Both the position numbers and the translations under genes were made by a program. From contig DAOPQC010000003.1 in the NCBI GenBank assembly GCA_035358815.1, positions 248,001 through 312,000 on the forward strand: 64,000 nucleotides of DNA. The letters run 5' to 3'. The DNA is from Thermoanaerobaculales bacterium. Lineage in GTDB: Bacteria > Acidobacteriota > Thermoanaerobaculia > Thermoanaerobaculales > Sulfomarinibacteraceae. The notes below the pieces were generated by a model that was given only the letters and a program-made list of their open reading frames with translations, did not search any database and had not been told where the DNA came from. Positions 33,140 through 41,099 of the stretch are shown in pieces (the stretch's first letter is position 1; each line of letters begins with the position of its first letter).

Positions 33140-36100
33140 ATGTCTCGTCGGTTGATCGCCGTGTGTGCCGGTCTGCTCCTCCCGATGTCGTCCGGCCTCG
33201 CGGCCCAGGACTGCCCAGAGCTGGTCGGCCGCTGGCCCGCCACGGTCGTCCAAGCGGTCGCCATCGCGGGTGACCATGCCTACATCGCGGGTCGCCGCGA
33301 GCTGCTCATCGCCGACGTCTCGGATCCGTCCGCACCACGGCCGGTCGGCAATGTCAGGTTGCCGCATCGCGTTTGGGCTCACGATGTCGCGGTCTCTGGC
33401 AGCTACGCCTACGTCGCGGATAACGATTCGGTTCTCCGGGTGATCGACGTCAGCACACCGTCGGCACCGGTGGAAGTCGGCTCGAAGCACTTCACCGGCG
33501 ACGCGCGAAGCGTCGCAGTGTCGGGCAGCTACGCCTACGTCGCGGCCTTCAGAGGCGGTCTGTGGGTCATCGACGTCAGCACGCCGTCCGCGCCGCGGTT
33601 GGTCGGGTGGGTCGACATTCCGGGCACCGCGGAGAGCGTCGCCGTCTCGGGCAGCTACGCCTACGTCACGGACCGGAACAGCCTGCGGATTATCGAAGTC
33701 AGTACACCCACGGCGCCGGTCGAGGTGGGGTTCCTCGATATGCCGGGCTCCGACGCGAGCAGCGTCGTCGTCTCGGGCGGCTACGCCTACGTCACGGACC
33801 GGTACACTCTGCGGGTAATCGACGTCAGCACGCCCTCGGCGCCGGTCGAGGTCGGCTTCCTCTACATGGGGCGTCGCGCGCTCAGTATCGCGGCGTCGGG
33901 CAGCCACGCCTACGTCGCGGACTACGATGGCGTGCTGGTAATCAATATCTCGGTCCCATCCCTGCCACTGGTGGTCGGTTACGTCGACGTGCCGCAAGCC
34001 GCCGACGTCGCGGCCGAGGCTGGCTACGCTTACGTTGTGAACGACGACACCGGCCTTCGAGTCATCGACGCGAGCACCCCCTCTGCCCCCCGTCAGGTGG
34101 GGTCCCTCGACATGCCGTTCGCCTTTGCTGTCGCGGCGTCGGGCAACTACGCATACGTCGTCGGCGGACCACCTTACCCAGAGGGTGGAGACTTGTTGGT
34201 GATTGACGTGAGCACGGGAACCGCTCTAGTGGAAGTGGGCGTCTTTCGCTTCGGTTCTGAGTACACCTATCCCATTGAGGTCGCGGCTTCGGGCGGCTCA
34301 GCGTACGTGATCTACGAAATCTCGGACGACGAGACAATCCGGGGAAGCGGCCTTCGGGTGATCGACGTGAGTACACCATGGGCTCCGGCAGAAACGGGGT
34401 CCATTGTCTGGGAGGGGCTCTATGCCCAGGGCGTAGCCGTCTCCTGCGATTACGCGTACGTCGCCGCCGCGGGTAGCGGCCTTCATGTGATCGACGTCAG
34501 CACGCCGTCGGCACCGGTGGAGGTAGGCCATGTGGACTTTCCGGGCTCGGCACGAAGCGTGGCCGTCTCGGGCAGCTACGCCTACGTCGCGGCCGGTTGG
34601 GCGGGTCTTCGAGTGATCGACATCAGCACGCCATCGTGGCCCGTCGAGGTCGGCTCCCTGCAAGTCTGGGGCGAAGTCCGGGGCGTCGCGGCGGAGGGCA
34701 GCTACGCCTTTCTGGCGGACCGCGACTGGGGCCTTCGGGTGATCGACATCAGCACGCCGTGGGCGCCCGTCGAGGTGGGCTTCGTCGACACCCCCACCCT
34801 GCCCAGCGACGTCGCGGTCTGGGGCGGTTACGCATACGTCAACAACTACTCCCCATTTGGCCTCTCCGTGATCGACGTGCGCACGCCGTCTGCGCCGGTC
34901 GAGGTCGCCTCCTACGACACGCCATACTGGGGCATCGGGGATGAACGCACCGGCATCGCCGTCTCAGAGGGATACGTGTACTTCGCTGCCTGGGATGCTG
35001 GGCTGTATGTCTTCAGGGAATGCCCGGCTCCGGCTCTGGATTCCCGCGAGTCCTTCATCCCGGCGGCGGCGGTGGCGGCCGGCGCCCAGGGCGCCTTCTT
35101 CTCAACCGACCTCGAGATCAACAACACCGGGGCGGAGGAGGCCGAGGTTCACTTCCAATGGCTGCCCCGCGGCGAGGACAACTCTGCCCCCACCCAGTCC
35201 GAAGCCATGGCGCTTGCTCCTGGCCAGAGCCTGCGCTACGAGAACGTGCTCACCGAGGTCTTCGGGCTCGAGCCCGACTCGCTCGGTGCCCTCAAGATGA
35301 CGGCCACCACCGAGTCGGTGATCGGCATGAGCCGCACCTACAACATCCCTGCCGGGGAGACCGCCGGCACCTTCGGCCAGGGCCTGCCCGCCATCCGGGC
35401 GACCGAGATGATCCAGGGCGCCGAGCCGCAACGCATCATCTTCCTCAGCGAGAACGACGACTCCCGCGCCAACGTCGGCTGCGTCAACGGCACAGACCAG
35501 CCGCTCCGGATCAACATCGGGGTCTTCGACGCCGAGGGCTCGCCTCTAGAAACCAAGACCATGGACCTGGCGCCCTACTCCAACAACCAGATCAACCGGA
35601 TCTTTGAGGACTACGCGCCGGTCAACGGCTACGTCGACGTGCGGGCCGACAGCGACGACGCCCTCTACTCCTGCTACGGCTCGATGCTCGACAACCTTAC
35701 GTCCGACCCGACCACGATCCTTCCGCAGGTGCCGTCAGCCGACACGAGCTTCGTCCCGGCCGCGGCGCTCGCCGCCGGGCTGGAAGGCGCCTTCTTCTCA
35801 ACCGACGTCGACCTCAACAACGTCGGCTCGACCGACATCACCTACCGGCTGGCGTGGCTGCCGCGGGGAGAAGACAACAGCGAGGCGGTCCACAGCGAGC
35901 CGTTCTCGCTCGCGCCGGGCGCCAGCGTGCGTTACGCCAACGTGCTCGATGAGGTGTTCGGCCTCGAGCCGGACCAGGTGGGGGCGCTGGCGGTGGAGGC
36001 GAGCGGGATTGATCTGCTCGCGATGAGCCGGACCTACAACCTGCCGTCGGCCAAGGTGGCCGGGACGTTCGGCCAGGAGCTGCCGGGCATCCCGGCCGAC

Positions 36101-36430
36101 AAGATGATCGTCTCGGGGGTGAAGAAGCGGATCATCTTCATGAACGAGAACGATGACGTGCGGGCCAACGTCGGCTGCCAGAACGGGGTTGAGCAGACCG
36201 TGAGGGTCTTCATCGAGCTGTTCAACTCCGCTGGAGAGTCGCTCGAGACCAAGACCATGGACCTGGCGCCCTGGTCCAACAACCAGATCACGCGGGTGTT
36301 CCGGAACTACTCGCCGGTTGAGGCCGGCTACGTGGACGTCTGGACCACCACCGAGGGCGCGTCGATCTACTGCTACGGCTCGGTGCTCGACAACCTGACC
36401 TCGGACCCGACCACCGTGCTGCCGCAGTGA
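33140..36430 (+). CDS. Secreted LVIVD-repeat protein with duplicated C-terminal module
   Basis: A 1096-residue protein with a signal peptide (about 1-22). Residues about 28-630 contain thirteen full and one partial LVIVD repeats of about 42 residues, each reading roughly SGSYAYVAD, then LRVIDVSTPSAPVEVG; these should form beta-propellers. Two tandem copies of a module of about 228 residues follow (638-867 and 870-1096), each with SFxPAAAxAAGxxGAFFSTD, WLPRGEDNS, ANVGCxNG and TMDLAP blocks and each ending LDNLTSDPTTxLPQ. The second copy is at the very C-terminus, suggesting a surface-display or export function. The molecular role is unknown. GGGGAGG precedes the ATG; a hairpin terminator follows the gene. 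Confidence 0.88.
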   Translation: MSRRLIAVCAGLLLPMSSGLAAQDCPELVGRWPATVVQAVAIAGDHAYIAGRRELLIADVSDPSAPRPVGNVRLPHRVWAHDVAVSGSYAYVADNDSVLRVIDVSTPSAPVEVGSKHFTGDARSVAVSGSYAYVAAFRGGLWVIDVSTPSAPRLVGWVDIPGTAESVAVSGSYAYVTDRNSLRIIEVSTPTAPVEVGFLDMPGSDASSVVVSGGYAYVTDRYTLRVIDVSTPSAPVEVGFLYMGRRALSIAASGSHAYVADYDGVLVINISVPSLPLVVGYVDVPQAADVAAEAGYAYVVNDDTGLRVIDASTPSAPRQVGSLDMPFAFAVAASGNYAYVVGGPPYPEGGDLLVIDVSTGTALVEVGVFRFGSEYTYPIEVAASGGSAYVIYEISDDETIRGSGLRVIDVSTPWAPAETGSIVWEGLYAQGVAVSCDYAYVAAAGSGLHVIDVSTPSAPVEVGHVDFPGSARSVAVSGSYAYVAAGWAGLRVIDISTPSWPVEVGSLQVWGEVRGVAAEGSYAFLADRDWGLRVIDISTPWAPVEVGFVDTPTLPSDVAVWGGYAYVNNYSPFGLSVIDVRTPSAPVEVASYDTPYWGIGDERTGIAVSEGYVYFAAWDAGLYVFRECPAPALDSRESFIPAAAVAAGAQGAFFSTDLEINNTGAEEAEVHFQWLPRGEDNSAPTQSEAMALAPGQSLRYENVLTEVFGLEPDSLGALKMTATTESVIGMSRTYNIPAGETAGTFGQGLPAIRATEMIQGAEPQRIIFLSENDDSRANVGCVNGTDQPLRINIGVFDAEGSPLETKTMDLAPYSNNQINRIFEDYAPVNGYVDVRADSDDALYSCYGSMLDNLTSDPTTILPQVPSADTSFVPAAALAAGLEGAFFSTDVDLNNVGSTDITYRLAWLPRGEDNSEAVHSEPFSLAPGASVRYANVLDEVFGLEPDQVGALAVEASGIDLLAMSRTYNLPSAKVAGTFGQELPGIPADKMIVSGVKKRIIFMNENDDVRANVGCQNGVEQTVRVFIELFNSAGESLETKTMDLAPWSNNQITRVFRNYSPVEAGYVDVWTTTEGASIYCYGSVLDNLTSDPTTVLPQ

Positions 36431-36455
36431 CGTGGGCGACAACCGGGTACATCCA

Positions 36456-36481
36456 GCGGGGGCTTCGGCCCCCGCCTTCTT
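36456..36481 (+). terminator. Rho-independent terminator of the LVIVD gene
   Basis: An 8-bp stem (GCGGGGGC/GCCCCCGC) with a TTCG tetraloop is followed by CTTCTTG. It begins 26 bases after the LVIVD stop codon. Confidence 0.8.
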
Positions 36482-36482
36482 G

Positions 36483-36690
36483 TAGCGCAGCCTTCCAGGC
36501 TGCATCAACGACCCTGGCTGCCACTTCTGGCAGGCTGGAAGCCTACCCCACAAAGGACCTGGCTGCTTGGGGGGTGGCCGTCCTGGCCGCCATCGAACTC
36601 CGCGCGCTGGAAGCTCGCCAAGAGCGTTGCGGCAGGATGCCGGCGCTACCAGGATGCGGGCGTTACGACCGGCGAGGTCAAAGTTCGTAG
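36483..36690. repeat. Dispersed repeat with GTAGCGCAG/GCAGGCTGGAAG arms
   Basis: The stretch starts GTAGCGCAGCCTTCCAGGC and has a partly matching reverse arm (GCAGGCTGGAAGCCTAC) about 50 bases later. It continues with GGCAGGATGCCGGCGCTACC, a family of repeats frequent in GC-rich genomes. No gene is seen between the terminator and rnk, and the right end reaches the 3' end of rnk. Confidence 0.55.
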
Positions 36691-37094
36691 CAGCCCGAGG
36701 CCTCGGGCTGGAACAGGATCTCGTCGAGTCGCCCGCGCCGCACCGCGTCCGGCACGACCGGCTCGACGGTGTCGCCGACCCGCTGCCCGAGCACCGCCGC
36801 GCCGAGCGGGGCGAGCACCGAGAGCTTGCCCTCCGCGGGGTCCTCCTCGTCCGGGTAGACGAGGGTGTACACCCCGTCCTCGCCGCTGTCGAGATCGGTG
36901 AGGCGGAAGGTCGTTCGCATCGTGATGAGGTCGGGCGGCGCCTCGGTGGGCGCGACGACCTCGGCCTCGCGAATCTCCCCAACGAGGTCGAGGGCCCGGG
37001 CCCGGTCGAGGGCGCCCCGGCGATGCGCGGCCGAGACGAGGACAAAGAGCCGATGGCGGTCGGAGGTCGTCAGTCGAATCGACCTCAGGGCCAT
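36678..37094 (-). CDS. rnk: Nucleoside diphosphate kinase regulator (GreA/GreB family)
   Basis: A 138-residue member of the GreA/Rnk family. It has a short N-terminal helical region (about 1-55, IRLTTSDRHRLFVLVSAAHR) instead of the long coiled coil of GreA, followed by the FKBP-like C-terminal domain (TTFRLTDLDSGEDGVYTLVYP, LSVLAPLGAAVLGQRVGDTVE). Rnk binds RNA polymerase and is named for effects on nucleoside diphosphate kinase levels. AGGAGGGAG precedes the ATG. The frame is open far upstream through fhs, but that is antisense shadow. It is divergent from fhs. Confidence 0.85.
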   Translation of the reverse strand: MALRSIRLTTSDRHRLFVLVSAAHRRGALDRARALDLVGEIREAEVVAPTEAPPDLITMRTTFRLTDLDSGEDGVYTLVYPDEEDPAEGKLSVLAPLGAAVLGQRVGDTVEPVVPDAVRRGRLDEILFQPEASGCYEL

Positions 37095-37226
37095 GTCTCC
37101 CTCCTGTTGAGCCGAGCTCCTGCTTTGTGCGAAGGTCAAAATGTCATCCTCCCCTTCTATCCTATACGGGAGCGCAAGCGCGGGCGTTGCCCGCGGGACG
37201 ACCCGGGTCACAGGAAGGAGCGTGCG

Positions 37227-38870
37227 ATGAGCGACGCTGCCCGCGTTCGACCAATCGCCGACGTTGCGGATGGTCTCGGCATCAGCCGCGACCACCTCCA
37301 GCTCTACGGCGACGACAAGGCCAAGGTCGCGCTCGAGGCGCGCGCCGGCAGGCCGCTCTCCGGGAGGCTGGTGCTGGTCTCGGCGATCACCCCCACCGAC
37401 GCCGGCGAGGGCAAGACCACGACCTCGATCGGCCTCGCGCAGGGGCTGGCGAGAATCGGCCAGTCGGTCTGCCTGGCGCTGCGCGAGCCGTCGCTCGGGC
37501 CGACCTTCGGCATGAAGGGCGGCGCCACCGGCGGCGGGGCGGCTCGGGTGGTGCCCGAGGCCGACATCAACCTCCACTTCACCGGTGACTTCCACGCCAT
37601 CTCGGCGTCCCACAACCTGCTCGCCGCGATGCTCGACAACCACCTCCACCAGGGCAACGCGCTCGACGTCGACCCCCGTCGCGTGCTGTGGCGGCGGGTC
37701 ATCGACATGAACGACCGCTCGCTGCGCAACATCGTGATCGGGCTCGGCGGCGCGATCGACGGGGTGCCGCGGGAGACCGGCTTCGACATCACGCCCGCGT
37801 CGGAGGTCATGGCCGCGCTCTGCCTGGCCGAGGACGCCGAGGACCTGCGGCGCCGGCTCGAGCGCATCGTGGTCGCTCTGACCTTCGCCAGGGAGCGGGT
37901 CACCGCCGCCGAACTCAAGGCGGTGGGCGCGATGATGGTCCTGCTCAAGGACGCGATCCGCCCCAACCTGGTCCAGACCGTCGACGGCGTGCCGGCGCTC
38001 GTGCACGGCGGGCCCTTCGCCAACATCGCCCACGGCTGCTCGTCGGTGATCGCCACCAAGATGGCGCTTGCCCACGCCGACTGGGCGGTCACCGAGGCCG
38101 GGTTCGGCTTCGATCTCGGCGCCGAGAAGTTCTTCGACATCAAGTGCGTGTCGGCGGGCCTCGACACCGCGGTCGTGGTGCTGGTGGCGACCGTGCGTGC
38201 CCTCAAGCTGCACGGCGGCGCCGCCAAGGACGCCCTCGACACTCCCGACCCGGCGGCGGTCGAGCGCGGCCTCGGCAACCTGGCCAAGCACGTCGAGAGC
38301 ATCCGGGCCTTCTGCGAGCCGCCGGTCGTCGCGCTCAACCGCTTCACCGCCGACACCGAGGAGGAGATCGAGGTGGTTCGCCGGGCGTGCGCGGCGCCGG
38401 GCGCCCCGTTCGCGGTGTCCGAGGTGTTCGCCCGCGGCGGCGAGGGCGGCGTCGAGCTCGCCCAGGCGGTGGTCGAGCACGCCGAGCGCAAGTCGAAGCC
38501 GTTCTGCCCGCTCTACGCTTGGAGCGATCCGGTCAAGGTCAAGATGGAGAAGATCGCCCGCGCGATGTACGGCGCCCGCGAGGTGGGATGGTCGAACGAT
38601 GCCGAGAAGGACCTCGCGATGATCCGGCGCTTCGGCCACGAGGGGCTGCCGCTGTGCGTCGCCAAGACCCAGAAGTCGCTCTCCGACGACCCCAAGCTGC
38701 TCGGCCGGCCCGAGGACTTCGAGATCTCGGTGCGCAACGTCATCCTCGCCGCCGGCGCCGGCTACCTGGTGCCGCTGCTCGGCGACATCATCCGGATGCC
38801 CGGCCTGCCGGCGACGCCCCAGGCCGAGCGCCTCGATCTCGTCGACGGCCGCGTGGTCGGCATGAGCTGA
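37227..38870 (+). CDS. fhs: Formate-tetrahydrofolate ligase
   Basis: A 547-residue enzyme that makes 10-formyl-THF from formate, ATP and THF, feeding one-carbon metabolism. The P-loop is TPTDAGEGKTTTSIGL. Other blocks are REPSLGPTFGMKGGATGGG, DINLHFTGDFHAI, ALCLAEDAEDLRRRL, NIAHGCSSVIATKMAL and GLPATPQAERLDLVDGRVVG at the C-terminus. Length fits the monofunctional bacterial enzyme. AGGAAGGAG precedes the ATG; AT-rich sequence (CTTCTATCCTATAC) between rnk and fhs probably holds promoters for both. Confidence 0.96.
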   Translation: MSDAARVRPIADVADGLGISRDHLQLYGDDKAKVALEARAGRPLSGRLVLVSAITPTDAGEGKTTTSIGLAQGLARIGQSVCLALREPSLGPTFGMKGGATGGGAARVVPEADINLHFTGDFHAISASHNLLAAMLDNHLHQGNALDVDPRRVLWRRVIDMNDRSLRNIVIGLGGAIDGVPRETGFDITPASEVMAALCLAEDAEDLRRRLERIVVALTFARERVTAAELKAVGAMMVLLKDAIRPNLVQTVDGVPALVHGGPFANIAHGCSSVIATKMALAHADWAVTEAGFGFDLGAEKFFDIKCVSAGLDTAVVVLVATVRALKLHGGAAKDALDTPDPAAVERGLGNLAKHVESIRAFCEPPVVALNRFTADTEEEIEVVRRACAAPGAPFAVSEVFARGGEGGVELAQAVVEHAERKSKPFCPLYAWSDPVKVKMEKIARAMYGAREVGWSNDAEKDLAMIRRFGHEGLPLCVAKTQKSLSDDPKLLGRPEDFEISVRNVILAAGAGYLVPLLGDIIRMPGLPATPQAERLDLVDGRVVGMS

Positions 38871-39252
38871 CGAGGAGAGAGGGGTTAGGGGTTGGGGGCT
38901 AGGGGTCAGGGGTTCGGACCCCCGCCCGCTTCCGCTTCCGCGCCCGCGTCCGGGTTCGTTCCCGCTCCCGTTCCCGTTCCCGATGCCGTTCCCGGACGCC
39001 CGGGTGCGCTCGGCAGTGGGGCAGTGGGGCATTGAGGCAGTGGGGCAGTGCACATCGCGCGTGCGCGCCCGCGCCCGACTGTGAATTCCGGCTGCGGGAC
39101 ATCAACGGCTGGCCAGCGAGAGGGCGAGGGCAGTCCCACGCTTCGTGCGCCACGGTGCGACTGCGGGCCCGACCGCTCGATGGAGGAGCTCGGGCCTCGG
39201 AAGCGGACCCGGAAGCGGACCCGGAAGCGGGGCGCCGCCCGCAGCTCGCCGG
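38871..39252. repeat. Gene-free convergent gap with composite repeat
   Basis: No gene is seen in these 382 bases. G-rich heptamers (GGGGTTAGGGGTTGGGGGC and so on, about 38880-38916) could form G-quadruplexes. A degenerate TTCCCG/CTTCCG tract covers about 38919-38995. Three or four GGCAGTGGGG units lie at about 39012-39050. A looser GGAAGCGGACCC tract lies near 39200-39225. Confidence 0.65.
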
Positions 39253-39513
39253 TCACGCCTCGAGCGGCAGGTCGAAGTACTCGAACAGGCCGCGGCAGGG
39301 CGCGCAGCGGCGGGCGTGGTCGCGCCACGAGCGCACATAGAGCGAGTCGCGCGACGACACGGCCAGCATCACCGGGTTGACGTGGGAGCTGGTCGAGCGC
39401 AGCGACAGCTCGCGGCGGTGGCGCGAGGTGAACGCCGGGTCGCGGATCCGCGACACCAGAGCATCGAGCCCCCACCGTGGCCGCTCGGGCGGGTCAGCCT
39501 GAGAGTCAGGCAC
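39253..39513 (-). CDS. Small protein with HxxxCxxC motif
   Basis: An 86-residue hypothetical protein starting at GTG. Its C-terminal HARRCAPCRGLFEYF carries HxxxCxxC, the core of zinc-binding anti-sigma (ZAS) motifs, but no membrane segment or sigma-factor gene is nearby. The N-terminal half is basic and Ser/Arg-rich. It is a weak gene model: codon composition fits its neighbours, and GTGAGCT just upstream is only a modest ribosome site. A TATATT -10-like hexamer lies further upstream (about 39580). Confidence 0.5.
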   Translation of the reverse strand: MPDSQADPPERPRWGLDALVSRIRDPAFTSRHRRELSLRSTSSHVNPVMLAVSSRDSLYVRSWRDHARRCAPCRGLFEYFDLPLEA

Positions 39514-39713
39514 AGCTCACGACCGGCGCCGCTGGCACGCCGCCTCCGACCTGCCCGACGCCGATGCCTCCCTGCCTCCAATATAGCGCCGCGGCCGCGG
39601 CGGGGCCACGGCGCGACCGAGGTCGGGGAGCCGCAAGGTGATCGGGGTCAACATCCGCGCCCTCGGGAACAGCGCGGGCCTCCCCCGTCCCGAGGCGGCT
39701 CCGCTGCCGGCCG

Positions 39714-41099
39714 TCAGCCTTCGGGCGGGACAGCGTCCGCGATGCCGAGCCGGTGCACCATCTCGTTGAAGGTGGTCGGGCTCAGGCCGAGCAGCCTGGC
39801 GGCCCGCCGCTGGACGCCGCCCGTGCGGGTCAGCGCCTCGCGGATGAGGTGGCTCTGGTAGGCGGCGACCGCGGCGCGGAAGTCGATCCCCTCGGCGGGC
39901 AGGTCCTCGACGACGAACTCCTCGGGCGCGGCATCGCGCACCGCCTGAGGCAGCTCGTCGACGTCGATCGTCGTGCCGCGGCACAGCACGACCGCGCGCT
40001 CGACCGCGTTCTCGAGCTCGCGGACGTTGCCCGGCCATGAGTACTCGGCAAGGGCATCCATCGCCTGCGACGTGAAGCCCTCGACATCGCGCTTGTTCTC
40101 CGCCGCGTAGAGCTTCAGGAAGTGGGCGGCGAGCAGCGGGATGTCCTCGCGATGGTCGCGCAGCGGCGGCATCTCGATGGTGATGACGTTGAGGCGGTAG
40201 TAGAGATCCTCGCGGAAGCGGCCTTCCTCGACCGCCTGCCACAGGTTGCTGTTGGTCGCAGCGAGCAGGCGCACGTCGACCGTGCTCGACTCGACGCCAC
40301 CGACGCGACGGATCTCCCGCTCCTGAATCACCCGCAGCAGCTTGGTCTGGGTCTCGGCCGAGATGGTGCCAACCTCATCGAGGAAGAGGGTCCCCTCGTG
40401 GGCCGCCTCGAACAGGCCCTTGCGGCTGGTGACGGCGCCGGTGAAGGCGCCCTTGACGTGGCCGAACAGGGTGGACTCGAGCAGCTCGGCGGGAATCGCC
40501 GTGGTGTGGACCGGGATGAAAGGGCCGTCGCAGCGTGGGCTCAAGCGGTGGATCGCGCGCGCCGCCAGCTCCTTGCCGGTCCCCGATTCGCCCACGATCA
40601 GGATGTTGGAGCGCGCCGGAGCCGCGCGCCGGATCAGCTCGAAGACCTCCTGGATGCGTCGGCTGGTGCCGACGATCTCGCCCATCCCCTCGAGCCGGCT
40701 GCGCAGCAGGAGGTTCTCGACCTGAAGACGGCGGCGCTCGGCGGCGCGCCGCACCAGGTGCAGCACCTCCTCGTTCTTGAACGGCTTGGGGACGTAGTGA
40801 AACGCTCCCTCACGCATTGCGGTGATCGCCGACTCGATGGACGAGTAGGCGGTGATCACCACCACCGGCAGGTGCGGATCGAGCGCCTTGATCTTGGGCA
40901 GCAGCTCGAGGCCGTTGCTGTCGGGAAGCATGAGATCGAGCAGGACGACGTCGATCTCCTCCTCGCGCAGGGCCTGCAGTCCGGCCGCGGCGGTGGTCGC
41001 CGCATGGTAGCCGAAGCCATTGCCCTCGAGCAGGGTCTTGAGCACGTCCTGGAGGACGGGCTCATCGTCGATCACGAGGATGCTACCGGCTCCCGACAT
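39714..41099 (-). CDS. Sigma-54-dependent response regulator (NtrC type)
   Basis: A 461-residue three-domain activator. The receiver has ILVIDDEPVLQDV, phospho-Asp in VVLLDLMLPDSNG, and YVPKPF. The AAA+ domain has Walker A GESGTGKELAARAIH, the sigma-54 contact loop GAFTGA, and Walker B GTLFLDEVG. The C-terminal Fis-type HTH is SHLIREALTRTGGVQRRAARLLGLSPTTF. The ATG at 41099 overlaps the end of the histidine kinase gene by 28 bases, making it that kinase's likely partner. Targets should have GG-N10-GC sigma-54 promoters; none was located nearby with confidence. Confidence 0.93.
   Translation of the reverse strand: MSGAGSILVIDDEPVLQDVLKTLLEGNGFGYHAATTAAAGLQALREEEIDVVLLDLMLPDSNGLELLPKIKALDPHLPVVVITAYSSIESAITAMREGAFHYVPKPFKNEEVLHLVRRAAERRRLQVENLLLRSRLEGMGEIVGTSRRIQEVFELIRRAAPARSNILIVGESGTGKELAARAIHRLSPRCDGPFIPVHTTAIPAELLESTLFGHVKGAFTGAVTSRKGLFEAAHEGTLFLDEVGTISAETQTKLLRVIQEREIRRVGGVESSTVDVRLLAATNSNLWQAVEEGRFREDLYYRLNVITIEMPPLRDHREDIPLLAAHFLKLYAAENKRDVEGFTSQAMDALAEYSWPGNVRELENAVERAVVLCRGTTIDVDELPQAVRDAAPEEFVVEDLPAEGIDFRAAVAAYQSHLIREALTRTGGVQRRAARLLGLSPTTFNEMVHRLGIADAVPPEG

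Noticed and set aside
38880..38995. CRISPR-like array
   Set aside because: The units are 6-7 bases and degenerate, with no spacers or fixed-length repeats; it is a microsatellite composite.
36678..39053. Very long minus-strand open frame across fhs joined to rnk
   Set aside because: The part over fhs is the antisense of a well-conserved enzyme and has no recognisable protein sequence; only the last 138 codons (rnk) are real.
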